Shown in pieces: positions 1 to 8,538 of a DNA stretch of 64,000 nt. Position numbers and translations under genes: made by a program. Position 1 is the first letter of the stretch; every line of letters starts with the position of its first letter. Source of the DNA: Pseudogracilibacillus auburnensis (lineage in GTDB: Bacteria > Bacillota > Bacilli > Bacillales > Amphibacillaceae); the NCBI RefSeq assembly GCF_003201975.1, contig NZ_QJJQ01000006.1, positions 62,001 through 126,000 of the forward strand, in the 5' to 3' direction. The notes beneath the pieces were generated by a model. The model made no database searches and had not been told where the DNA came from. It worked only from the letters and a program-made list of their open reading frames with translations.

Positions 1-267
1 ATCTACTTTATTGGAAACCCATTGAAATTTCAGGGAATAGCAAATGAAGGGACAATCCTTGATTATACTCATGTACAGAGTAAAGAACTTCCTGTTGTCA
101 TGATGAATGCCCCTGTTTATCGAGGAAATAGTGGGAGTCCAGTTATCGATGAAGCAGGAGAAGTAATTGGGATCATTTTTGCTACTTTACACGATGATCA
201 AGAAGGACGAGTTGGTTTATTCATTCCAATAGACTATTTGCATGATCGTTATCAAGATAGGGGCTAG
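1..267 (+). CDS. Trypsin-like serine protease, C-terminal part (5' end outside window)
   Basis: The reading frame is open from base 1 (I-Y-F-I-G-N-P...) and ends at TAG 265-267, so this is the C-terminal end of a longer protein. GNSGSPV, 32 codons after the internal TTG at base 22, is the active-site serine motif of trypsin-like (Trypsin_2/HtrA-like) proteases. IGNP near the visible start and VIGIIFA after the serine also fit the second beta-barrel of that fold. The His and Asp of the triad would lie upstream and are not visible. No PDZ domain follows. The DUF2071 gene begins 4 nt after the stop, suggesting co-transcription. The family is fairly sure; the substrate is unknown. Confidence 0.75.
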   Translation: MYFIGNPLKFQGIANEGTILDYTHVQSKELPVVMMNAPVYRGNSGSPVIDEAGEVIGIIFATLHDDQEGRVGLFIPIDYLHDRYQDRG

Positions 268-271
268 CCAA

Positions 272-970
272 ATGATTACGAAAAGAAAGTATCCATGGAT
301 TGCTAAACAAGATTGGACGAACGTTTTATTTCTACATTGGCCAATTCCTGTTCCTTTAATGGAATCACTTATTCCGCGACCTTTTATCGTCGATACATTT
401 GATGAAAAAGCTTGGATCAGTATTGTCCTATTTAAAGTACAAAATAGTCGGCCTCGGGGAATTCCCAAGCAGTTGTCCTATCCAGAAATAATCCAAATAA
501 ATGTGCGAACCTATGTAAAACATCCTTCTTCCCCTGAACGTGGTGTCTATTTTTTTCGTTTATATGGTAAAAGTTTCCTTGCTGCAATGGGGGCAAGGAG
601 TGGTTACGGTTTACCTTTTCAATATATGCAAACAGAAATGAAGAAAGAAAATGATATGACTCATGTTTTTGGGAATATGGATAATCGTACCATCTTTGCT
701 GCACGATATCGACCTTCTAAAGCATGCATTCATACAAAGCTTACTTCCTTTTTAGCAGAAAGATATTGCATTTGGAACATCAAAAAGAAAAAAATCATTA
801 AAATACCAATACTTCATACATTATGGGATCTTACGCAGGTGAATGTGGAAATCACTCAAAACGATTTACTTCCTTTTGCTGCACAAAGTTCAGATAATCT
901 GTTTGCATTTTTTCACTCGTATAAACAGGCGAAATTATTTCCATATGAAGTATATGGAAAAGTAAAATAA
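272..970 (+). CDS. DUF2071 (YqjF-like) protein
   Basis: A 232-residue protein if started at ATG 272, just after the protease stop. An in-frame upstream ATG at 242 would overlap that gene and has no better ribosome site. The opening (PWIAKQDWTNVLFLHWPI) and the following LxxLIPRPF-type stretch are typical of DUF2071/YqjF proteins, which share the acetoacetate-decarboxylase-like fold. No biochemical function is established for this branch, and I infer none. It is probably the last gene of the upstream transcript, because the terminator that follows is oriented for the convergent gene. Confidence 0.75.
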   Translation: MITKRKYPWIAKQDWTNVLFLHWPIPVPLMESLIPRPFIVDTFDEKAWISIVLFKVQNSRPRGIPKQLSYPEIIQINVRTYVKHPSSPERGVYFFRLYGKSFLAAMGARSGYGLPFQYMQTEMKKENDMTHVFGNMDNRTIFAARYRPSKACIHTKLTSFLAERYCIWNIKKKKIIKIPILHTLWDLTQVNVEITQNDLLPFAAQSSDNLFAFFHSYKQAKLFPYEVYGKVK

Positions 971-991
971 AGAGCCACATAAAGGTAGCTC
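960..991 (-). terminator. Rho-independent terminator of the YhdB-like gene
   Basis: On the minus strand GAGCTAC pairs with GTGGCTC (7 bp, one G-U) around a 5-nt loop and is followed by TTTATTTTACTTTT. It lies 9 nt after the minus-strand stop at 1000. On the plus strand one pair is lost to a C-A mismatch, so it mainly serves the minus gene. Confidence 0.6.
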
Positions 992-999
992 CCCATTTC

Positions 1000-1233
1000 T
1001 TATACTTTCATCGTTTGAACTGGTGCACTTTCCATGGCGTGATCAATGTAGAAAAGTAAATCATCATGTGTGTTCATTATTTCATTTTGTTTGGAGGAAT
1101 AGTAATAAGCGTGTAAAAAAAGTTGTATTTTTTTTCCTAACATATCATCTTTTGTCCGTAACATTAATGTAAATAAATCATCCCATCTCCCCCACAGAAC
1201 GTAATTCAATGCATACTCATAATCAGGCATCAT
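1000..1233 (-). CDS. Small YhdB-like protein
   Basis: A 77-residue acidic, aromatic-rich protein (YEYALNYVLWGRWDDL... ending near YIDHAMES). It starts at ATG 1233 with an excellent AAAGGAGGT 7 nt upstream. The pattern of two short helices with W/Y clusters resembles the B. subtilis YhdB family (PF14148), whose function is unknown. The assignment is by remembered similarity only. It is transcribed alone, convergent with the DUF2071 gene and divergent from the sporulation lipoprotein. Confidence 0.6.
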   Translation of the reverse strand: MMPDYEYALNYVLWGRWDDLFTLMLRTKDDMLGKKIQLFLHAYYYSSKQNEIMNTHDDLLFYIDHAMESAPVQTMKV

Positions 1234-1406
1234 TACAACTACCTCCTTTATGAATAAAGATAAGTATTAGATAGTATTTCCCGAATAGATTGGAACTTTC
1301 TAATACAAAGGTGGTGCTTCTACCAATATAAGGTTTAAGGTTTAGAGAATAAATCCTTTTTACTGTTACATAATAAAATCAAAACAGTAAGGAGGATAAA
1401 ATATAA

Positions 1407-2177
1407 ATGAAATTCAAAATATTTACTGTCATTATTACAGCAGTTTTCTTACTAATGGGTTGTATGGGAACAAATAATAATCGTGAAGGTCTTGGAACTG
1501 ATAACACGACCTATGAGAACACACGTTACAACAATAATGATCGAAACATTACTCGTACTACGAGGGATGGCAACTTCATGGATAATGTTGATGATCGTAA
1601 CCGTAACAGTAATAATCGCGATAGTAACAATCGTCAAGATCGATATGAAGTTTCCAAAGAATCTGCTGACAGAATTGTCGATGAAATTGCTGAAATAGAT
1701 CGTGCATATGTATTAACGACGAGAAATAATGCATATGTTGCCGCAACTTTAGACGAGAATAATACAACTCCAAAAGATAATTTAACGTATAATGATAGGC
1801 AAAATAGTTCTGCCGGAATGAACGTTAGAAATGTAAACGATCGTAATGTTAAGAATCGTACAGTAAACGAAGGTAATGCAAATGATCGTCGCCAAGACAA
1901 TCATATGGCAAACAGACGTGATACTGTTTCAGATGAAGTAGATCGAAAACGTGATGTAGAGTCAGATGAAGTAACAGATGATGTTAAAAATAAAATTGCT
2001 GACATCGTACAAGATGTTGACAATAATATTGATAATGTATATGTTTCAACAAGCCCTGACTTCGTTGACTTATCCCACAATTATGTGACAGACATGGATA
2101 ACGGAAAACCAGTCCGTGGATTCTTTGATCAAATAGGTAATACGATTGAAAGAATCTTCCCTCAAAATAAACGATAA
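1407..2177 (+). CDS. YhcN/YlaJ-family sporulation lipoprotein
   Basis: A 256-residue lipoprotein. A hydrophobic signal ends in LLMGC, placing the lipidated Cys at about residue 19. A long Asn/Asp/Arg-rich low-complexity region follows. Two structured parts, DRIVDEIAEIDRAYVLTTRNN and the C-terminal third from DVKNKIADIV to the end, match the YhcN/YlaJ family (PF09580), spore membrane or coat lipoproteins that affect germination or outgrowth. The linker splits the domain in two, which may reflect expansion of AAT/GAT-rich repeats. The start is set by AAGGAGGATAAAATATAA before the ATG. A terminator follows directly. Confidence 0.85.
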   Translation: MKFKIFTVIITAVFLLMGCMGTNNNREGLGTDNTTYENTRYNNNDRNITRTTRDGNFMDNVDDRNRNSNNRDSNNRQDRYEVSKESADRIVDEIAEIDRAYVLTTRNNAYVAATLDENNTTPKDNLTYNDRQNSSAGMNVRNVNDRNVKNRTVNEGNANDRRQDNHMANRRDTVSDEVDRKRDVESDEVTDDVKNKIADIVQDVDNNIDNVYVSTSPDFVDLSHNYVTDMDNGKPVRGFFDQIGNTIERIFPQNKR

Positions 2178-2191
2178 TAAACGATGTAAAA

Positions 2192-2222
2192 ACGAGGATT
2201 CTAAATGAATTCTCGTTTTTTT
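2192..2222 (+). terminator. Rho-independent terminator
   Basis: ACGAGGATTC pairs with GAATTCTCGT (10 bp, one G-U) around a 5-nt loop, followed by seven T. It lies 15 nt after the YhcN/YlaJ gene. Confidence 0.85.
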
Positions 2223-2375
2223 GGTGCGCCATAAAAATGGATAAAAGCGCCATCTAATTATGAACATTCGCCATAGAACTGCGAAGAAGCGCCATATAAT
2301 TGTAAACATTCACCATATAACTACGAATAACCGCCATATAACGAGGAACACTCGCCAAAAAACTGCGGACAACGA
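2223..2375 (+). repeat. Tandem array of about 22-bp CGCCATATAACTGCGAA-like units
   Basis: At least seven imperfect units spaced 21-24 bp follow one another: GCGCCATAAAAATGGA, GCGCCATCTAATTATGAAC, CGCCATAGAACTGCGAA, GCGCCATATAATTGTAAAC, CACCATATAACTACGAA, CGCCATATAACGAGGAAC and CGCCAAAAAACTGCGGAC. The array sits between the terminator and the dipeptidase promoter region and codes for nothing convincing. The same unit recurs in opposite orientation at 12120-12275. Downstream, 2376-2577 holds no recognised feature beyond the AAGGAAG ribosome site of the next gene. Confidence 0.75.
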
Positions 2376-2577
2376 GGTAGATTGGTCTCACTTTTCCGGA
2401 TTTCCGCTCTGTTCTTGGAGTTTTGAATCTGTCAAATAGCCATTCAACTTGCCCGCCCAAAAATCCAACTTCGCTAATCAAGTATTTCTATTTCACACTA
2501 ACCTTGTAAATTTCTCATGGAAAAGTAACTAAAATATGGTACGATAAAAAGAAAGAATAGAAAGGAAGATGATGTAA

Positions 2578-3945
2578 TTGGTTGAACAAGTAATCCACTA
2601 TTTAAAAAATAATCGCAATCCACTTTTAGAACGATTAAATCGATTTTTATCTATTCCGAGTGTTAGTACTGATAGTAGTCATAAAAATGATGTGAAAAAT
2701 GCAGCAAGATTTGTTAGTGAATATGTAAAAGAAATTGGCTTTACGCATGTGGAAGAAATGGAAACAAAAGGTCATCCACTCGTATTTGCAGAGTATAATG
2801 AGGCGGGAGAAAATGCTCCTACTGTATTATTTTATGGGCATTATGATGTTCAACCAGTTGATCCAATCGATGAATGGGAAAGTGATCCATTTACCCCAGA
2901 AGTAAGGGAAGGCAGGCTTTATGCGCGTGGAGCAAGTGACGATAAAGGTCAAGTATTTATGCATTTAGCTGTTTTTGAAGCGTACATGAAAACAGTAGGT
3001 AAATTACCTTTGAATGTGAAAGTTTGTATTGAAGGAGAAGAAGAAATCGGGAGTGAAAATTTATACGATGTTTTGCGCGAACATCAGGAGAAATTTGCGG
3101 CAGATTTCGTCGTCATTTCAGATTCCGGTATGGTTGCCAAAAATCAACCGACTATTTTGTATGGTTTGAAAGGGTTTACTGGTATAGAAGTAACTGTAAA
3201 AGGTCCCGATCAAGACCTTCATTCAGGAATATATGGTGGTGCTGTACGTAATCCTGTCATGGCATTAACGCATATTTTAGCATCAATGAAAAACCAAGAA
3301 GAGGTAATTACGATAGATGGGTTTTATGATGGGGTCGAACCTTTAAGTGAAGAGGAACGGAAATTAATTAGTAAAGTAGAAGGAGAAAATTATTCGGCTA
3401 CAACAGGAATATCTGAAACAGTATCAGAAAAAGGGTATAGTGCAAAAGAGCATACAATGGCAAGACCAACGTTTGAAATAAATGGCATGTATGGCGGTTA
3501 CCAAGGTGAAGGTACAAAAACAATTATCCCAGCTTCTGCAACCGCAAAAATTACATGCCGTTTAGTCCCAGGTCAAGATCCTAATCATATTCAACAATTG
3601 TTAAAACAACATATCGAGCGTGTAAAACCATCTGGTGTAGAAGTAGATATCAAACTGGAAAAGTTATCATCTAAAGCTTATATGGTGGAACCAAATCATC
3701 CGTTAATTCAAAAGGCAGCATTATGTTACGAAAAGGCTTTTCAGAAGGAAACAGTCTTTGTCCGAATGGGAGGATCCATTCCTGTAGTTGAATGGCTAGA
3801 TAAAATTTATCAAACACCAATTATTTTGCTCGGTTTTGGAACGCCTGAAGATCGCTTACATTCACCAAATGAAAGTTTTCCACTTGATAGTTTTGAAAAA
3901 GGGATGGAAACACTTGTATACTATTGGAAAGAAGTGGGTATATAA
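2578..3945 (+). CDS. M20-family dipeptidase (CNDP/DapE-like metallopeptidase)
   Basis: A 455-residue cytosolic di-zinc peptidase. Zinc and catalytic motifs are in order: GHYDVQP (His88), RGASDDKG (bridging Asp121) and EGEEEIGS (Glu154-156). A lid/dimerisation domain containing GPDQDLHSGIYGG follows, and a closing His lies in RLHSPNE. Length and motifs fit the CNDP-like M20A dipeptidases that cleave dipeptides or similar amide bonds. The exact substrate cannot be read from sequence. The start is TTG 2578 behind AAGGAAG; no better in-frame ATG is near. It is followed 56 nt later by an aldehyde dehydrogenase gene. Confidence 0.85.
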   Translation: MVEQVIHYLKNNRNPLLERLNRFLSIPSVSTDSSHKNDVKNAARFVSEYVKEIGFTHVEEMETKGHPLVFAEYNEAGENAPTVLFYGHYDVQPVDPIDEWESDPFTPEVREGRLYARGASDDKGQVFMHLAVFEAYMKTVGKLPLNVKVCIEGEEEIGSENLYDVLREHQEKFAADFVVISDSGMVAKNQPTILYGLKGFTGIEVTVKGPDQDLHSGIYGGAVRNPVMALTHILASMKNQEEVITIDGFYDGVEPLSEEERKLISKVEGENYSATTGISETVSEKGYSAKEHTMARPTFEINGMYGGYQGEGTKTIIPASATAKITCRLVPGQDPNHIQQLLKQHIERVKPSGVEVDIKLEKLSSKAYMVEPNHPLIQKAALCYEKAFQKETVFVRMGGSIPVVEWLDKIYQTPIILLGFGTPEDRLHSPNESFPLDSFEKGMETLVYYWKEVGI

Positions 3946-4001
3946 ATCTAAATTGGTAAGGAGAAAAGGTGCTTAATAAATAATGAAATGAGGGGTTCGT
4001 T

Positions 4002-5423
4002 TTGGATTATGTCATGAATATTAACGGTGAAAAAGTTGGGGAGACGCTACCGAAAATGGAAGTGCGTAATCCAGCAACAAATGAAGTTGTTGGAACAGTA
4101 CCAAATGGAGGAGCAGAAGAAGCACAACTGGCAATTAAAGCAGCTTATCATTCATTTACTACATGGTCACAAACTACAGCTTATGAACGTGCACATTATT
4201 TAAAAACATTAAATGACCTTTTACTTAGCAATAAAGAGGAACTTGCTGAAATAATGACACTAGAAATGGGTAAACCTATTTCACAATCGCTTGGGGAAGT
4301 TGTTTATGCTGCCTCATTTATCGAATGGTATGCAGAAGAGGCGAAACGGGTTTATGGAGAAACCATTCCATCCCACCTAATAAACAAACGTATGCAAATA
4401 TGGAAAAAGCCTGTTGGTGTTGTCGCAGCAATAACACCATGGAATTTTCCTTTGGCAATGATTACCCGAAAAGTAGCACCAGCCATTGCTGCAGGATGTA
4501 CGGTTATTATTAAACCATCTAAAGAAAGTCCCCTTTCTGCAGTGAAATTTATGGAATTAGTAGACAAGGCAAATTTTCCAAAAGGTGTCATAAACCTTGT
4601 TACAGGTTCATCTCAAGAAATAGTTGGCGAAATGATGAAAAATGAGAAAGTAAGAAAAATTACCTTTACAGGTTCAACGGAAGTAGGGAAAATTTTAATC
4701 AAACAGAGCGCCGAACAAGTTAAACGACTTTCACTTGAACTTGGTGGGCATGCACCATTTATCATTTTAGACGATGCAAATATTGATCGAGCAGTAGACG
4801 GTGTCGTCGCTTCAAAATTTCGTAATGCTGGTCAAACTTGTGTTTGTGCCAATCGAATTTATGTGCAAGCAGGCGTATATGAGGAATTTGTGGAAAAATT
4901 TTCAGAACAAGTGAAAAAATTAATTGTTGGAGATGGAATGGAAAAATCTACAGATATCGGACCACTTATAAATAAAGAGGCTTTAATAAAAGTGTCAGAC
5001 CATGTAGACGATGCACGAGAAAAAGGTGCAACGGTTGTAACAGGAGGAAAACAAATTGGTGAAGGGGTTTTTTATGAGCCGACAGTGATACGTGATGTGA
5101 ACCGTTCTATGGTCATTATGCAGGAAGAAACATTTGGTCCGGTTGCTCCGATTCAAAAGGTCGAAACAGAAGAGGAAGCAATTGAACTTGCCAATAGTAC
5201 TGAATACGGGCTTGCTGCATACATTTTTACAGAAAATGTAGCTCGAGGAACGAAAGTCATTGAACAATTAGATTTTGGGATTGTCGGATGGAATGATGGA
5301 ATGCCATCTGCTGCACAAGCCCCTTTTGGTGGCATGAAAGAAAGTGGAATCGGTAGGGAAGGTGGACACGAAGGGATGGATGCTTTCCTTGAAACACAAT
5401 ATGTTTCCATCGGAATGGACTAA
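4002..5423 (+). CDS. gabD: Aldehyde dehydrogenase, succinate-semialdehyde dehydrogenase type
   Basis: A 473-residue NAD(P)-dependent aldehyde dehydrogenase. The general base lies in ELGGHAP (Glu246) and the nucleophile in GQTCVCANR (Cys280, with a second Cys two residues on). TPWNFPLAM and EETFGPV are the usual cofactor motifs. The CVCANR context and AFLETQYV-type C-terminus are characteristic of GabD-like succinate-semialdehyde dehydrogenases, which oxidise succinic semialdehyde to succinate; a related semialdehyde is possible. The TTG start at 4002 is supported by ATGAGGGG about 8 nt upstream. The next gene starts 13 nt later, so the two are probably co-transcribed. Confidence 0.8.
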   Translation: MDYVMNINGEKVGETLPKMEVRNPATNEVVGTVPNGGAEEAQLAIKAAYHSFTTWSQTTAYERAHYLKTLNDLLLSNKEELAEIMTLEMGKPISQSLGEVVYAASFIEWYAEEAKRVYGETIPSHLINKRMQIWKKPVGVVAAITPWNFPLAMITRKVAPAIAAGCTVIIKPSKESPLSAVKFMELVDKANFPKGVINLVTGSSQEIVGEMMKNEKVRKITFTGSTEVGKILIKQSAEQVKRLSLELGGHAPFIILDDANIDRAVDGVVASKFRNAGQTCVCANRIYVQAGVYEEFVEKFSEQVKKLIVGDGMEKSTDIGPLINKEALIKVSDHVDDAREKGATVVTGGKQIGEGVFYEPTVIRDVNRSMVIMQEETFGPVAPIQKVETEEEAIELANSTEYGLAAYIFTENVARGTKVIEQLDFGIVGWNDGMPSAAQAPFGGMKESGIGREGGHEGMDAFLETQYVSIGMD

Positions 5424-5436
5424 GGGGGAATAAATC

Positions 5437-6192
5437 GTGAAATATGCAATTGTGACAGGAGTTTCGAAAGGTCTAGGGATGTCTGTAGCCACTTTTTTAC
5501 TTGAGTCAGGCATAAATGTATATGGACTTTCTCGAACAAAAACGGAATTAACCGAGGTAGCGAAAGAAAATAATGTTTATTATGCACATTTTTCATGTGA
5601 TTTAGGCAAGCTGACGAATACAAAAGAGGTTATCACATCCATAAAGGAAGATTTAAACACAAAAAAGATTAGCCAATTATATGTTATTAATAATGCAGCA
5701 GTTGTTAAGCCAATAAAAAAATCGACAGATACAACAGGCGATGAACTATCCTATCATTATCAACTAAATGTAATTTCCCCAATGATGCTAGTAAATGAAT
5801 GTTTACACGTAAGTAATGAGAAAAGGATTCCTTTTATAGGGGTAAATATTACGAGTGGAGCAGCCAATCGTCCGGTATATGGTTGGAGTGCATATTGTAG
5901 CTCAAAGGCGAGTTTAAATATGTATACAAAAGCCGTTGCCTTGGAACAAGAAGAGTTAAAAACGCACAATAAAATTATTGCTTTTAATCCTGGTGTCATG
6001 AATACAGATATGCAAGCGGAAATCCGTGCAAGTGATTATCATGAATTTATTGATGTAGATACATTTAAACATTATAAAAAACAAAATTTGTTATCAGATA
6101 CGGAGGCTGTCGCAGGTGTGTTAGTTGATATTTTAACGGATGAGGTAAATGTGAAAAATGGGAAAATTTACGATGTGAAAGATTATTTTTGA
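5437..6192 (+). CDS. Short-chain dehydrogenase/reductase, YueD-like (benzil reductase type)
   Basis: A 251-residue Rossmann-fold oxidoreductase. The NADP-binding TGVSKGLG lies at residues 7-14, NNAA in the middle, the catalytic Ser in ITSGAA, and the YxxxK pair in SAYCSSKAS. PGVMNTDMQ follows, as in the sepiapterin-reductase-like SDR branch that includes B. subtilis YueD, a benzil reductase forming (S)-benzoin. The natural substrate is unknown. The GTG start 5437 is placed by TAAGGGGGAA. It lies 13 nt behind the aldehyde dehydrogenase, consistent with a small redox operon. Confidence 0.75.
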   Translation: MKYAIVTGVSKGLGMSVATFLLESGINVYGLSRTKTELTEVAKENNVYYAHFSCDLGKLTNTKEVITSIKEDLNTKKISQLYVINNAAVVKPIKKSTDTTGDELSYHYQLNVISPMMLVNECLHVSNEKRIPFIGVNITSGAANRPVYGWSAYCSSKASLNMYTKAVALEQEELKTHNKIIAFNPGVMNTDMQAEIRASDYHEFIDVDTFKHYKKQNLLSDTEAVAGVLVDILTDEVNVKNGKIYDVKDYF

Positions 6193-6326
6193 GCGATTTT
6201 CCTAATAATTTTTTACCGAATAGTTAATCGCCCTTCCATGCAAGACGTTTACACATAAAATATAGCAAACAGCGAATTAAATAAATTATTTCGCAATAAG
6301 AATGTATGAATATGGGAGGGGCTAAA

Positions 6327-6437
6327 ATGAGTGAACATAGAGGAAGCTATTTTGGAGGTAGCTTCGCGTTAATCGTCGTATTGTTTATTTTGTTAGTGAT
6401 TATTGGAGTGCTTTTCGCAGACTGTGGATTTTGTTAA
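6327..6437 (+). CDS. YjcZ-family small sporulation membrane peptide
   Basis: A 36-residue ORF preceded by GGGAGGGGCTAAA. It opens MSEHRGSYFGGSFALIVVLF, continues as one hydrophobic helix and ends in a short cysteine-containing tail (DCGFC). The Gly-rich head, ALIVVLFILL helix and Cys near the C-terminus are the signature of the YjcZ/YosR-like peptides made during sporulation in Bacillaceae. A terminator follows within 20 nt, so it is a single-gene transcript. Confidence 0.75.
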   Translation: MSEHRGSYFGGSFALIVVLFILLVIIGVLFADCGFC

Positions 6438-6452
6438 TTAAATGTAAGATGA

Positions 6453-6483
6453 AAAAGAGAGTTGAAAAGCTCTCTTTTTTTGT
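6453..6483 (+). terminator. Rho-independent terminator
   Basis: AAAAGAGAG pairs with CTCTCTTTT around TTGAAAAG, then a run of T. It closes the YjcZ-type gene. Confidence 0.8.
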
Positions 6484-6625
6484 GTTTACAATGTAGGTTA
6501 TTGATCTAGTATACAGCCACTTTCATACTCATCATAAAAATGCTAGGAAACAACATTTGATATAAGTGACATAATTTATGGTACACTTACACTTAGTAAT
6601 AATTGTTAGAAAGGGAGTATTTTTG

Positions 6626-7378
6626 TTGATTACACGAAAAAGTAAGCGTGAAATTAGCCAAATGCATGAAGCAGGTAAGTTACTTGTAAAAACACATAAA
6701 GAAATAGCTAAAATGATTCAACCTGGTATTTCAACAATGGAAATTGAGGAATTTGTTGAACAGTTTCTAAAAAAACATGGAGCAACACCGGAGCAAAAAG
6801 GGTACCAAGGATATAAGTATGCGACATGTGCTTCCATTAATGATGAAATTTGTCATGGATTTCCGAGAACAGATAAATTAAACGACGGGGATATCGTAAC
6901 AATTGATATGGTCGTTAATTTAAATGGAGGACTCGCTGATTCTGCTTGGTCATATGAAGTTGGGCAAGTAGATGAAAAAGGTAAACGGCTACTTTCAGTA
7001 ACGAAAAAAGCTTTATATTTAGGAATTGAGCAAGCTCAAGTTGGAAATAGAATAGGTGATATTGGGCATGCGATCCAAACATATGCTGAAGGAGAAGGGT
7101 TTTCGGTCGTTCGCGATTTCACGGGTCATGGAATTGGACCAACGATTCATGAACCCCCACATATCCCTCATTTTGGCTTACCAAACAAAGGCATTCGCCT
7201 CAAAGAAGGCATGGTGATTACGATCGAGCCGATGATTAATGAAGGTTCTTGGAAGAGCAAAATGGACAAAAACAATTGGACAGCACGGACGATTGATAAA
7301 GGACGATCCGCCCAATACGAACATACTTTAGCGATTACGAAAAATGGACCATTTATTTTAACGGAACAAGATAATTAA
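6626..7378 (+). CDS. map: Type I methionine aminopeptidase
   Basis: A 250-residue metallo-aminopeptidase that removes initiator Met from nascent proteins. The metal ligands are visible: two Asp in TIDMVVNLNGGLADSAW, His in GHGIGPTIHEPPHIPHFG, Glu in ITIEPMI and Glu in QYEHTLAIT. The frame is open from ATG 6578, but AAGGGAG at 6611-6617 selects the tandem TTG pair 6623/6626, giving the usual MLITRKS(K/R)REI opening. It most resembles the stand-alone MapB/YflG paralogue of B. subtilis rather than the one in the ribosomal-protein operon. Confidence 0.85.
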   Translation: MITRKSKREISQMHEAGKLLVKTHKEIAKMIQPGISTMEIEEFVEQFLKKHGATPEQKGYQGYKYATCASINDEICHGFPRTDKLNDGDIVTIDMVVNLNGGLADSAWSYEVGQVDEKGKRLLSVTKKALYLGIEQAQVGNRIGDIGHAIQTYAEGEGFSVVRDFTGHGIGPTIHEPPHIPHFGLPNKGIRLKEGMVITIEPMINEGSWKSKMDKNNWTARTIDKGRSAQYEHTLAITKNGPFILTEQDN

Positions 7379-7402
7379 TTTACCCTTAAGGAGGAAACAT
7401 GA

Positions 7403-8131
7403 TTGAGGCAGGCTTCTAAAAGACAAGGAGATAGTCAATCCATGTATATGATTCAAAAAGGAATCCAAGTAGGATTTCCAATTATACTTGGGTATATTCC
7501 AGTGGCATTAACTTATGGTGTATTAGCTTCTCAATCAGGAATGTCCCTTCTCGATTTGACATTAATGAGTGCACTCGTCTATGCTGGTGCAAGTCAATTT
7601 ATGGGAGTAAATATGATGGCGGCTAGTGCCAGTGCAATTGAAATTGTCGTCGCCACGTTTGTCCTAAATTTTCGCCATTTTATTATGAGTTTATCGTTTA
7701 TGAATGAAATTCGTGATCGTGTTTCATTAAAAGGAAGAGTTGGCTTATCATTAGGACTGACAGATGAAACGTTCGCCGTCGCATCTATGAATAAAGAAAA
7801 AGCGGAGGAAGAAAAAGGTGTATTTTTTTATGCTACTATCTATATGGCCGCTTATTTATCGTGGGTAATTGGTTCTTTTGTAGGGGGTTTGCTTGGAGAA
7901 GTTATTCCAGAACGTCTTAGTCAAAGTATGGGGATTGCACTTTATGCGATGTTTATTGGTTTATTAATTCCTTCCGTTAAAAAAGAGATAAAATTTGGTT
8001 TTATTGCTATTATTGCCATGCTCATCAATGTGATTGCGAACCAATTTGTCAGTAGTGGTTGGGCGATCGTTTTAGGAACAGTTTTTGGTGGATTAACAGG
8101 GGTTTACTTTCTAAAGGAGAAACAGCAATGA
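7403..8131 (+). CDS. azlC: AzlC-family branched-chain amino acid exporter, large subunit
   Basis: A 242-residue integral membrane protein with about six to eight helices. The AzlC hallmarks are visible: GYIPVALTYGVLA near the N-terminus, GASQFMGV, NFRHFIMSLS and LGLTDETFAVAS. AzlC works with AzlD as an exporter of branched-chain amino acids or analogues. The TTG start 7403 lies 8 nt after AAGGAGG. An ATG at 7399 is in another frame and stops after six codons. The stop overlaps the azlD start (ATGA), so the two are translationally coupled. Confidence 0.88.
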   Translation: MRQASKRQGDSQSMYMIQKGIQVGFPIILGYIPVALTYGVLASQSGMSLLDLTLMSALVYAGASQFMGVNMMAASASAIEIVVATFVLNFRHFIMSLSFMNEIRDRVSLKGRVGLSLGLTDETFAVASMNKEKAEEEKGVFFYATIYMAAYLSWVIGSFVGGLLGEVIPERLSQSMGIALYAMFIGLLIPSVKKEIKFGFIAIIAMLINVIANQFVSSGWAIVLGTVFGGLTGVYFLKEKQQ

Positions 8132-8421
8132 TCTTACTAATCATTATTGGCATGTCACTAGCTACCGTAATTCCCAGATTTATTCCTGCGTTTATCGTTC
8201 ATAAGCTGGTATTTAGGGAATGGCTGAATAATTGGTTACGTGCTATCCCATATGCAGCATTAGGGGCGTTAATATTTCCAGGTATTTTATCAGTGATCGA
8301 AGGGGAGCCCCATATTGGAATCATAGGGGGGATTGTTGCGATTGTACTCGCTTCTTTTGGATTAAATATTGTCCTAGTCGTAATCGGAGCAATAGCCACC
8401 GTATTTTTACTAACACTCTAA
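8128..8421 (+). CDS. azlD: AzlD-family branched-chain amino acid exporter, small subunit
   Basis: A 97-residue membrane protein with about three to four helices, opening MILLIIIGMSLATVIPRFIP. It contains WLRAIPYAALGAL, the conserved AzlD segment. It overlaps the azlC stop by 4 nt (ATGA) and has AAAGGAGA upstream. In this family the small subunit completes the AzlCD export complex. A terminator begins 4 nt after the stop. Confidence 0.88.
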   Translation: MILLIIIGMSLATVIPRFIPAFIVHKLVFREWLNNWLRAIPYAALGALIFPGILSVIEGEPHIGIIGGIVAIVLASFGLNIVLVVIGAIATVFLLTL

Positions 8422-8425
8422 ATTT

Positions 8426-8453
8426 CAACCACATTTTACTGTGGTTGTTTTTT
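8426..8453 (+). terminator. Rho-independent terminator of azlCD
   Basis: CAACCACA pairs perfectly with TGTGGTTG (8 bp) around a 6-nt loop, followed by TTTTTTT. Confidence 0.9.
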
Positions 8454-8538
8454 TCTGTATTCATCTGGCAAGATAGAATAAGTTATATATTCGGGCGCAT
8501 AATAGATGTACTTATTATGTAAAAAAGGATGAAATTGT

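Noticed and set aside
1452-1900. Minus-strand ORFs across the YhcN/YlaJ gene
   Set aside because: They mirror the Asn/Asp-rich low-complexity coding sequence and have no ribosome sites.
2223-2480. Possible small RNA or coding gene behind the YhcN/YlaJ terminator
   Set aside because: Only imperfect tandem units are seen, with no promoter or terminator of their own.
7399-7419. Mini-ORF MIEAGF before azlC
   Set aside because: The AAGGAGG better serves the azlC TTG at 7403; six codons show no leader features.
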